This document shows, in pieces, positions 5,298-10,068 of a stretch of DNA of 10,068 nt (position 1 is the stretch's first letter; each line of letters starts with the position of its first letter). Origin of the DNA: Bacteroidota bacterium (lineage in GTDB: Bacteria; Bacteroidota; Bacteroidia; Flavobacteriales; Schleiferiaceae); the NCBI GenBank assembly GCA_005786915.1, contig SYCM01000046.1, positions 1 to 10,068 of the forward strand. The letters are read 5' to 3'. The notes below the pieces were generated by a model that saw nothing but the letters and a program-made list of their open reading frames with translations, searched no databases and was not told the origin of the DNA. The position numbers and the translations under genes are program-made.

Positions 5298-7081
5298 TCC
5301 TGCGATCCGAAAAACTGCTTGGCGTACAGGTTGGCGTACACGCCACCGGCCTCGAGCAATTCCGCGTGGGTGCCCTGCTCCACCACCTTGCCGTGCTCCA
5401 AGACCGCAATGCGGTCGGCGTGCAGCACCGTAGCCAATCGGTGGGCCACTACTACGGAGGTGCGGCCCTGGGTAATTTTCTCTGTGGCCCTTTGAATCCA
5501 CGCCTCAGACTGGGAATCCACCGACGACGTAGCCTCGTCCAAAATGAGCACGTCGGGGTTGGCCAAGTAGGCCCTCAAGAAGGCCAGCAGCTGGCGTTGG
5601 CCCGTCGAAAGCATGCCTCCTCGCTCCTTGACGTCGTAGTCGAGTCCGCCCGGCAGGCCCTCCAAAAAGTCCTTAATGCCCATTTCGGCGGCGGCTTCCC
5701 AAATGCGGGCGTCGGGCATGCTTCGGTATAAGGTGACGTTATTGCGCACCGTGTCGCTGAACAAAAACACGTCTTGCTGCACCAGCGCCAGGCGGCTTCG
5801 CAGGGCATTAAAGTCCCAGTCCGCCACCGACACCCCGTCTACTCGTACGGTGCCTTGGTTCGGGTGGTACATTCCGGCCAACAGACCAATTAGTGTCGAC
5901 TTCCCGCTGCCGGTCGAGCCCACTAAGGCCAGCATTTCGCCCGGGCGTGCACTCAAATTCACGCCGTGCAGCACCTGCTGGTCTTCGAGGTAGCCAAAAT
6001 TCACCTCGTCAAATTCTACCTGCCCGTTGAGCCGGGTCGCCGAGTGGCTTCCGGGACGCTCGAGCTGCTCCGTTTTTTCTACAAGCTTGAGCACACGGTC
6101 GCTTGCCACCATGCCCATTTGAAGCGTATTGAACCGGTCCGCCAGCTGGCGTAGCGGACGGTAGAGCATGTTGATGAACATGATGAGCGCGGTCAGGTCA
6201 CCGATGCTCACGCTGCCTGGATCCACCAACGAACGCCAGCCACCGTACCAAATGGCCAAGCCAATAGAGAGCGCCGAAAGCATGTCGATGATGGGAAAAA
6301 ACAAAGAGAAGTACCAAATGCTTTTGACGTTGGCGTCTCTGTGGCGCTGGTTGATGGCGTCAAACCGGCGCGCCTCTTCTCCTTCGCGCCCAAAAAGCTG
6401 CACCACCGCCATGCCCGTGATGCGCTCCTGAACAAACGAATTCAGGGCGGCGACCTGGTTGCGGACGTCAGTGAACGCCCCCTTAATACTCGTCTGAAAC
6501 CACCGCGTGGCCACGTACAATATTGGAACGACCGAAAGGCTGACCGCCACCATTCCCGGATCGAACAGCAAAAACATGGCGACGACCATGACCGAAATTT
6601 TGAACAGGTCGCCAAAAATGACCAGAAGGCCCTCGGCAAAAATGTCGGCCATCGTCTCGACGTCGCTCACGGTACGCGTTACGAGCTGGCCCACCGGAGT
6701 TCGATCAAAAAAGGCAGCCCTGTAGTGCAAAAGCTGTCCAAAAAGCCGAACGCGCACGTCGCGAATCACCTTTTGCCCCAGCTCGTTGGTCGCGAGTACA
6801 AAAAACCACTGTCCGATTCCCTCGAGCACGAGGGTAAGCATAAGTGCCGCAATGCTCCAGCGCAGCATGCTGAGGTCCCCGTCCTCCACCGCAAAATCCA
6901 CCGCGACTTGCACCAGGTAGGGGCGAATCGTCGTCACAGCCCCTAGCGCTACACTGAGGAATCCGGCCCCCAAGAGAAGCGACCGGTAGGGCGCCGCAAA
7001 GCGCAGCACTCGCCGAAGCACGGCCCAGTCAAAAGCCTTGCCGCTGACGCTCTTAGATGAAGTGGGGGTTTTCTCGGCCAT
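5294..7081 (-). CDS. ABC exporter half-transporter (MsbA/multidrug type, fused TMD-NBD)
   Basis: A 595-residue protein with an ABC type-1 exporter membrane domain (about 20-325, six expected helices, e.g. SLLLGAGFLSVALGAV, GLLVIFGDLFKISVMVVAMFLLF) and a nucleotide-binding domain from about 355. ATPase motifs are complete: Walker A GSTGSGKST at 388-396, Q-loop LVQQDVFLF at 433-441, signature LSTGQRQLLAF at 491-501 (T for the usual third-position G), Walker B VLILDEATSS at 511-520 with Glu516, D-loop SSVD and H-loop His547. With all catalytic residues present a homodimer is plausible. The substrate (lipid, drug or other) cannot be told from sequence. The start is the ATG at 7081, overlapping truA by 29 bp; the frame runs open further upstream but only as truA shadow. 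The stop TAG shares bases with the convergent gene's TAA. Confidence 0.95.
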   Translation of the reverse strand: MAEKTPTSSKSVSGKAFDWAVLRRVLRFAAPYRSLLLGAGFLSVALGAVTTIRPYLVQVAVDFAVEDGDLSMLRWSIAALMLTLVLEGIGQWFFVLATNELGQKVIRDVRVRLFGQLLHYRAAFFDRTPVGQLVTRTVSDVETMADIFAEGLLVIFGDLFKISVMVVAMFLLFDPGMVAVSLSVVPILYVATRWFQTSIKGAFTDVRNQVAALNSFVQERITGMAVVQLFGREGEEARRFDAINQRHRDANVKSIWYFSLFFPIIDMLSALSIGLAIWYGGWRSLVDPGSVSIGDLTALIMFINMLYRPLRQLADRFNTLQMGMVASDRVLKLVEKTEQLERPGSHSATRLNGQVEFDEVNFGYLEDQQVLHGVNLSARPGEMLALVGSTGSGKSTLIGLLAGMYHPNQGTVRVDGVSVADWDFNALRSRLALVQQDVFLFSDTVRNNVTLYRSMPDARIWEAAAEMGIKDFLEGLPGGLDYDVKERGGMLSTGQRQLLAFLRAYLANPDVLILDEATSSVDSQSEAWIQRATEKITQGRTSVVVAHRLATVLHADRIAVLEHGKVVEQGTHAELLEAGGVYANLYAKQFFGSQD

Positions 7082-7844
7082 CGAACAGGGGCACCGCAAA
7101 GTGCGCGCCGGCAAAGGTAAGCCCTTGCGCCGGGGCAGAGGGCCCCGATTCCGTCCTTTTTTGACTCGAGAAGACGCGGTTCCACTCGGCCAGTCCGCGG
7201 TCGGCGACGGCCTGTTCCACCATGGTTCCGACCAGCGAACGCACCATGTTCCGCAAAAAGCGATTGCCCTCAACCTGAAACTCAAGCGCGTCGTCGGCGA
7301 CCACCCACTGCGCCCGATGAAGGGTACAGCACCCGTTGGTTTTGGCCCCGCCGCTTCGCTCAAAGGCCCCAAAGTGATGCTCCCCTAGCACGCTGGCAGC
7401 CATCTCGTGGAGTAAGGTCTCGTTGAGTTCGCGCTCGTAAAACCAGGAAGTGTCGCGCCCAAAGACCGATTTTTGTCGCTGGATGCGGTACGAGTACCCC
7501 CGAGCCACTGCACTGAACCGGGCGTGTACCGATTCGTCCACCGGGACGGCTTCTAACAGTACGACGTCGGGGGGCAAAAATCGATTGAGGCGGAACAGCA
7601 TTTCGCCCGCGTCGAGCTCTCGGTCCACCTCGAGGTGCGCCACATAGTTCCGGGCGTGAACGCCGGCGTCGGTGCGCCCTACGCCCACCACGGCCACCTC
7701 GGTACGCAGCCAGGTGGCCAAACTGCTTTCGAGCACACCCTGCACCGTGCGGCCCAGTGCTTGGCGCTGCCAACCTAAAAATTCCGCGCCGTGGTAGGCC
7801 AAACGCAGCGCATACCGATGGGAGAACGACCTTTGGGCTTCCAT
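7053..7844 (-). CDS. truA: tRNA pseudouridine(38-40) synthase TruA
   Basis: Isomerises uridines 38-40 in the anticodon stem-loop of many tRNAs. The 263-residue protein has the TruA marks: LRLAYHGAEFLGWQRQ at 13-28, GRTDAGVHA at 56-64 with the catalytic Asp59 (counterpart of E. coli Asp60), FLPPDVVLLEAVPVDESVHARFSAVARGYSYRI around 89-121, HHFGAFERSG near 156-165 and EFQVEGNRFLRNMVRSLVGTM at 188-208. Length is normal for the family. The ATG at 7844 lies 9 codons before the first conserved strand; another ATG at 7874 would lie upstream of the -7 element and adds nothing family-like. The start codon overlaps that of the divergent phosphatase gene within one CATG. A perfect -7 match ends only 6 nt before the ATG. 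The 3' end overlaps the ABC transporter gene, so truA and the exporter probably form an operon. Confidence 0.97.
   Translation of the reverse strand: MEAQRSFSHRYALRLAYHGAEFLGWQRQALGRTVQGVLESSLATWLRTEVAVVGVGRTDAGVHARNYVAHLEVDRELDAGEMLFRLNRFLPPDVVLLEAVPVDESVHARFSAVARGYSYRIQRQKSVFGRDTSWFYERELNETLLHEMAASVLGEHHFGAFERSGGAKTNGCCTLHRAQWVVADDALEFQVEGNRFLRNMVRSLVGTMVEQAVADRGLAEWNRVFSSQKRTESGPSAPAQGLTFAGAHFAVPLFDGRENPHFI
7112..7119 (-). promoter_or_regulatory. Candidate internal promoter for the ABC transporter
   Basis: TACCTTTG on the minus strand is a full match to the -7 consensus and lies inside the 3' end of truA, 30 nt before the ABC ATG at 7081. The matched bases also encode ordinary TruA residues (LTFAG), so chance is possible. 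No -33 element is evident. If used, it would separate exporter expression from truA. Confidence 0.3.
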
Positions 7845-7858
7845 GTCCACCAAAGGTA
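7828..7858. promoter_or_regulatory. Inverted repeat of face-to-face -7-like elements around shared start codons of truA and the phosphatase
   Basis: ACCTTTGG (7829-7836) and CCAAAGGT (7850-7857) are a perfect 8-bp inverted repeat with a 13-nt spacer. On the minus strand the right arm reads TACCTTTG (7858-7851), a full -7 match 6 nt before the truA ATG (7844-7842). On the plus strand the left arm reads GACCTTTG (7828-7835), one base off consensus and 7 nt before the phosphatase ATG (7843-7845). Each element lies inside the other gene's coding sequence. No -33 element is visible on either strand. The sequence facts are certain; use as promoters is inferred. Confidence 0.45.
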
Positions 7859-8370
7859 GCGCCCTGAACATACTCCTGCTGTCCGACACGCACGGCCACC
7901 TCGACGAACGCATTTTGGCGCACGCCGCCGAAGCCGACGAAATTTGGCACGCCGGCGACGTGGGTTCGCTGGACGTCGTCGACCGCCTGGTGGCCCTGGG
8001 CAAACCCGTTCGCGGTGTATTTGGAAACATTGACGACGCCGTGCTTCGCCGGGTGTGGCCGCACGACCAGCGCTTTACCGCGGGCGGACTTCGCTTCTGG
8101 ATCACGCACATCGCAGGGCCTGCGGGGCGGCTTCCGACGGCCATCAAGGCGGAGCTCCGCTCCAACCCTGTAGACGTGCTGATTTGCGGGCATTCCCACC
8201 TCCTGCGGGTAGGGCACGACCCTTCGGGCGTGCTGTGCATGAATCCCGGGGCCTGCGGCCACCATGGGTTTCACAAGGTGCGCACGATGCTTCGCTTTCG
8301 TCTTCAGGGCGGACAGCTCGACGACCTCGCCGTGGTAGAACTCGGCGCGCGCGGAGGCCGAACGGCCTAA
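7843..8370 (+). CDS. YfcE/MJ0936-like calcineurin-fold metallophosphatase
   Basis: A 175-residue cytoplasmic protein with a two-metal phosphoesterase site: D15-T-H17 (LLLSDTHGH), G38-D39 (HAGDVGS), G61-N62 (GVFGNIDD), H89 (ITH) and G116-H-S-H119 (ICGHSH). Length and the closing MNPGACGHHGF (133-143) fit the small YfcE/MJ0936 phosphodiesterase group; known members cleave artificial phosphodiesters and the natural substrate is usually unknown. The only ATG upstream of the first strand (NILLLSDTH) is at 7843, giving an eight-residue lead MSTKGSAL. That ATG shares bases with the truA start on the other strand. The gene ends TAA at 8368-8370, immediately beside the stop of the convergent DUF4293 gene. 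Confidence 0.94.
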   Translation: MSTKGSALNILLLSDTHGHLDERILAHAAEADEIWHAGDVGSLDVVDRLVALGKPVRGVFGNIDDAVLRRVWPHDQRFTAGGLRFWITHIAGPAGRLPTAIKAELRSNPVDVLICGHSHLLRVGHDPSGVLCMNPGACGHHGFHKVRTMLRFRLQGGQLDDLAVVELGARGGRTA

Positions 8371-8379
8371 CTACTTTTT
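8355..8379 (+). terminator. Weak terminator-like hairpin at the end of the phosphatase gene
   Basis: A 5-bp stem AGGCC / GGCCT (8355-8359 with 8364-8368) with loop GAAC overlaps the stop codon and is followed by five T at 8375-8379. The 6-nt gap between stem and T-run makes it non-canonical, and the region also codes for the convergent gene's C-terminus. Low confidence. Confidence 0.25.
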
Positions 8380-8754
8380 ACCGCCTTTGCGCTTGGGGCG
8401 AAAGCTGTCTGCTTCGCGGACTTTGGCTTCGTCGGCCTGTATGGCACGGTTCGCCATCGACGCAAAGACCACGGCCACCAACGGAAGCGCCACCGACCAC
8501 GACCGGTCCGCCGAAGCCATGCCTTGAAGCACCGGGACGAGGTAGACGATTTCGAGGGCAAAAGCCGCGAGAATTCCGACCCGATTCACCACAAATTGGC
8601 GTTGGCGATGCCGGTAGTAGGTAATGTTGGCCGTGAAGAGGGCTACGCCCAATCCGGCCAGAAGCGAAGACCATTCCGTAGGGTTGGCCGCACCTACGGC
8701 AAACAGCGAAGCAGCCGCAAGGGCCATGTACAGGGTTTGAATACGTTGCCACAT
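8371..8754 (-). CDS. DUF4293 family integral membrane protein
   Basis: A 127-residue protein with four predicted membrane helices at about 5-21, 29-45, 57-77 and 87-104, a basic loop YYRHRQRQFVVNR between helices 2 and 3, and a charged tail. The opening MWQRIQTLYMALAA and the end of helix 4 running into ANRAIQADEAKVREADSFR (101-119) are the recognisable DUF4293 marks; the tail ends KRKGGKK and is probably cytoplasmic. Function is unknown. The ATG at 8754 is preferred over an in-frame TTG at 8763, because family members begin with this short Met-x-Gln-Arg-Ile-Gln segment and a -7-like element overlaps the region just upstream. It diverges from rho, an arrangement I recall in flavobacterial genomes, and its stop TAG abuts the phosphatase TAA with no gap. 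Confidence 0.92.
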   Translation of the reverse strand: MWQRIQTLYMALAAASLFAVGAANPTEWSSLLAGLGVALFTANITYYRHRQRQFVVNRVGILAAFALEIVYLVPVLQGMASADRSWSVALPLVAVVFASMANRAIQADEAKVREADSFRPKRKGGKK

Positions 8755-8760
8755 AATGTG

Positions 8761-8768
8761 CAAAGGTC
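8761..8768 (-). promoter_or_regulatory. Candidate -7-like element for the DUF4293 gene
   Basis: GACCTTTG on the minus strand, one base off TAnnTTTG, ends 6 nt before the ATG at 8754. It is followed by C, as in many extended flavobacterial -7 elements. A start site at the usual distance would make the mRNA leaderless or nearly so. No -33 TTG at the expected distance. Confidence 0.35.
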
Positions 8769-8788
8769 AGGTATCGCCGCGCTTCATG

Positions 8789-8796
8789 TATATTTG
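8789..8796 (+). promoter_or_regulatory. Candidate -7 element of the rho promoter
   Basis: TATATTTG is a full match to TAnnTTTG, 76 nt before the rho ATG at 8873 and inside the 118-bp divergent region shared with the DUF4293 gene. No TTTG is seen 17-23 nt upstream, so the -33 part is weak or absent. Confidence 0.5.
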
Positions 8797-8872
8797 CCGT
8801 AGCAAAGAGCTCAATTCGGGCTCAATCTCTCTTCCACATTCCTGTTTTACAGTCCCTTACACCCTTATTGGT
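8797..8872 (+). promoter_or_regulatory. C-rich, G-poor rho leader (possible Rho binding/attenuation region)
   Basis: Between the -7 element and the ATG lies an untranslated leader of about 70 nt. Within 8821-8870 I count 18 C and only 3 G in 50 bases, with many TC and CC dinucleotides and no stable hairpin. In other bacteria such C-over-G stretches act as rut sites loaded by Rho, and E. coli rho is self-regulated by attenuation in its leader. Self-regulation here is inferred from composition only. A 7-bp direct repeat GCTCAAT occurs at 8809-8815 and 8820-8826. No Shine-Dalgarno is visible before the ATG. Confidence 0.4.
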
Positions 8873-10068
8873 ATGGCGTCATTGCCTGATCTCTCGGATC
8901 ACAAACTTCCCGAGCTCAAAGAATTAGCGGAATCTTTAGGCGTACCCAAAGCGCGGTACCTGCGCAAACCTGAATTGCTCGAAGCCATTCAGCAGCTCGG
9001 CGCTTCGCCCTCCTCCAACTCGTCCGAGCCGTCGAGCGAGGCTCCGGCCGCCGAAGGTCGCCGCCGCGGACGTCCGTCGCGCGCGAACGACGAAGCGGGC
9101 GCGCCGCGCGCCGCTCAAGGTCCAGCCGACGCCGAAGAGCGCGCACCAAGAGAAGAACTTCCTCGCCGCGAAGGTTGGGAAGAGCGCGGACCTCGACAAG
9201 ACCGTGGCCCCCGCGAAGACCGTGGACCCCGCAATGATCGAGGGCCCCGCGATGATCGAGGACCCCGTGAAGACCGTCCGCGCCGCGAAGGCTGGGAAGA
9301 CCGCGGACCCCGCGAAGACCGTGGACCCCGCGAAGAGCGTCCGCGCCGCGAAGGCTGGGAAGACCGCGGACCCCGCGAGCCCCGCGAGCCCCGCGAGCCC
9401 CGTCAACCCAAAATTCAGGAACCCGTCTACGAATTTGAGGGCATCATTCCGACCGAAGGGGTGGTAGAAATCATGCCTGAGGGCTTTGGATTCCTGCGTT
9501 CGAGCGACTACAACTACCTGAATTCGCCGGACGATGTGCTGCTCACCCAGCAGCAGATCAAGCACTACGGACTCAAAACGGGCGACACCGTCCGCGGCGA
9601 AGTGCGCCCTCCGCGCGAAGGCGAGAAATTTTTCCCGCTGACCAAGGTGCACATGATCAACGGAAAAAATCCGGAATTCATTCGCGACCGCGTAGCCTTT
9701 GAGCACCTCACGCCCCTGTTTCCTGAAGAGAAATTCAATTTGACCGGGCGCAAAGCAACCATCAGCACGCGCATTATTGACCTCGTGTCTCCCATCGGTA
9801 AAGGCCAGCGCGGACTCATCGTCGCGCAACCCAAAACCGGTAAGACGACCCTGCTCAAGGAAGTAGCTAACGCCATTGCCGCCAACCACCCCGAGGTGTA
9901 CATGATCATCCTGCTGATCGACGAACGCCCTGAAGAAGTGACCGACATGGCGCGCAGCGTGAATGCCGAAGTCGTTGCCTCGACCTTTGACGAACCTGCG
10001 GAACGCCACGTGCGCGTCGCCAACATCGTCCTCGAGAAGGCCAAACGGCTGGTCGAAAGCGGCCACGA
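8873..10068 (+). CDS. rho: Transcription termination factor Rho (3' end beyond the window)
   Basis: Hexameric RNA helicase/ATPase that ends transcription at rut sites. The frame runs open for 398 codons to the window edge. Residues 4-43 form the SAP-like Rho N-terminal domain (LPDLSDHKLPELKELAESLGV ... RKPELLEAIQQLG). Residues 44 to about 182 are a disordered-looking insertion rich in Arg, Gly, Asp, Glu and Pro. The RNA-binding cold-shock-like domain covers about 188-262, with GVVEIMPEGFGFLR at 196-209. The ATPase domain follows: VAFEHLTPLFPEEKF near 274-288, Walker A QPKTGKTT at 319-326 with Lys324, and Walker B ILLIDERPEEVTDM at 346-359 with Asp350. The missing part should hold the Q- and R-loops and C-terminus. 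E. coli Rho has no insertion of this size; long charged insertions are usual in Bacteroidota. The ATG places the N-terminal domain at residue 4. Confidence 0.96.
   Translation, partial: MASLPDLSDHKLPELKELAESLGVPKARYLRKPELLEAIQQLGASPSSNSSEPSSEAPAAEGRRRGRPSRANDEAGAPRAAQGPADAEERAPREELPRREGWEERGPRQDRGPREDRGPRNDRGPRDDRGPREDRPRREGWEDRGPREDRGPREERPRREGWEDRGPREPREPREPRQPKIQEPVYEFEGIIPTEGVVEIMPEGFGFLRSSDYNYLNSPDDVLLTQQQIKHYGLKTGDTVRGEVRPPREGEKFFPLTKVHMINGKNPEFIRDRVAFEHLTPLFPEEKFNLTGRKATISTRIIDLVSPIGKGQRGLIVAQPKTGKTTLLKEVANAIAANHPEVYMIILLIDERPEEVTDMARSVNAEVVASTFDEPAERHVRVANIVLEKAKRLVESGH
9275..9378 (+). repeat. 63-bp tandem duplication within the rho insertion
   Basis: A 41-bp stretch at 9275-9315 recurs identically at 9338-9378, a period of 63 bp or 21 codons. 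The unit encodes RPRREGWEDRGPRE (residues 135-148 and 156-169). A diverged third copy, PRREGWEERGPR, is at residues 97-108. Between the copies run shorter units of (E/D/N)DRGPR, and the block ends in three PRE repeats. Near identity at the DNA level points to recent duplication or slippage. Confidence 0.9.

Noticed and set aside
7082..7372. 97-residue N-terminal extension of the ABC transporter
   Set aside because: This part lies in another frame of truA, is rich in Arg/Pro and Ser, and precedes a normal exporter N-terminus at the 7081 ATG.
7053..8240. Extended 395-codon reading of truA running through the phosphatase gene
   Set aside because: The extension is antisense to a well-supported metallophosphatase, and TruA homology begins only a few residues after the 7844 ATG.
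8807..8823. Possible hairpin GAGC / GCTC in the rho leader
   Set aside because: Only four base pairs with a 9-nt loop; not stable enough to list.
8936..10066. Long (376-codon) open frame antisense to rho with repetitive Ala/Gly/Thr/Phe-rich sequence
   Set aside because: It is the mirror of the Arg/Gly/Asp/Pro-rich repeats and biased codons of rho. The plus-strand frame has all Rho domains, while the antisense translation has no recognisable domain.
1..10068. Search for CRISPR arrays, tRNAs, rRNAs, insertion sequences, attachment sites and defence genes
   Set aside because: None seen. The only repeats are codon-level repeats within rho, and all long frames belong to ordinary chromosomal families, so I do not claim a mobile or defence system here.

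Overview
The window looks like a piece of the conserved chromosome of a GC-rich member of the Bacteroidota, probably the Flavobacteriia. This rests on several things read in the sequence: protein families I know mainly from that phylum (DUF4920, DUF4293, free-standing MnmD, Rho with a long charged insertion), start regions almost without Shine-Dalgarno sequences, and repeated matches to the Bacteroidota -7 promoter element TAnnTTTG. I see no insertion sequence, phage gene, CRISPR array, tRNA or rRNA. Nothing suggests recent transfer.

Layout. Positions 2062 down to 9 (minus strand) hold a four-gene run in which every gene overlaps the next: a DUF4920 lipoprotein, a small CxxCH heme lipoprotein, the tRNA wobble-uridine methyltransferase MnmD (GTG start) and a Nudix hydrolase. 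A shared 20-bp near-palindrome at 2081-2100 carries two back-to-back -7 elements, one for this operon and one for ilvE (2142-3191, plus), which ends in a clear intrinsic terminator. Next come a conserved hypothetical gene (3851-3273, minus), a TIGR01777-type NAD(P)-binding epimerase (3892-4776, plus) and a two-helix membrane protein with a probable PH-like domain (4794-5297, plus).

From 7844 leftwards on the minus strand lie truA (tRNA pseudouridine synthase) and an ABC exporter half-transporter (7081-5294), overlapping by 29 bp. The exporter meets the PH-like gene tail to tail, sharing stop-codon bases. On the plus strand a YfcE/MJ0936-like metallophosphatase starts at 7843, inside the truA start codon, so the two divergent genes share one CATG. 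It ends directly against the DUF4293 membrane protein (8754-8371, minus). A 118-bp divergent region then leads to rho (8873 to the window edge, incomplete), which has a C-rich, G-poor leader and a repetitive Arg/Gly/Asp/Glu/Pro-rich insertion.

Functionally the window is a housekeeping mix: tRNA modification (MnmD, TruA), branched-chain amino acid metabolism (IlvE), transcription termination (Rho), an exporter, and envelope proteins of unknown role. The most interesting signals are in gene organisation: the truA/phosphatase start overlap framed by an inverted repeat of promoter-like elements, the recurrent ACCTTTG 5-7 nt before start codons (suggesting near-leaderless mRNAs), the ilvE/DUF4920 promoter palindrome, and possible self-regulation of rho. 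Family assignments come from motif reading and memory; no database search was run.
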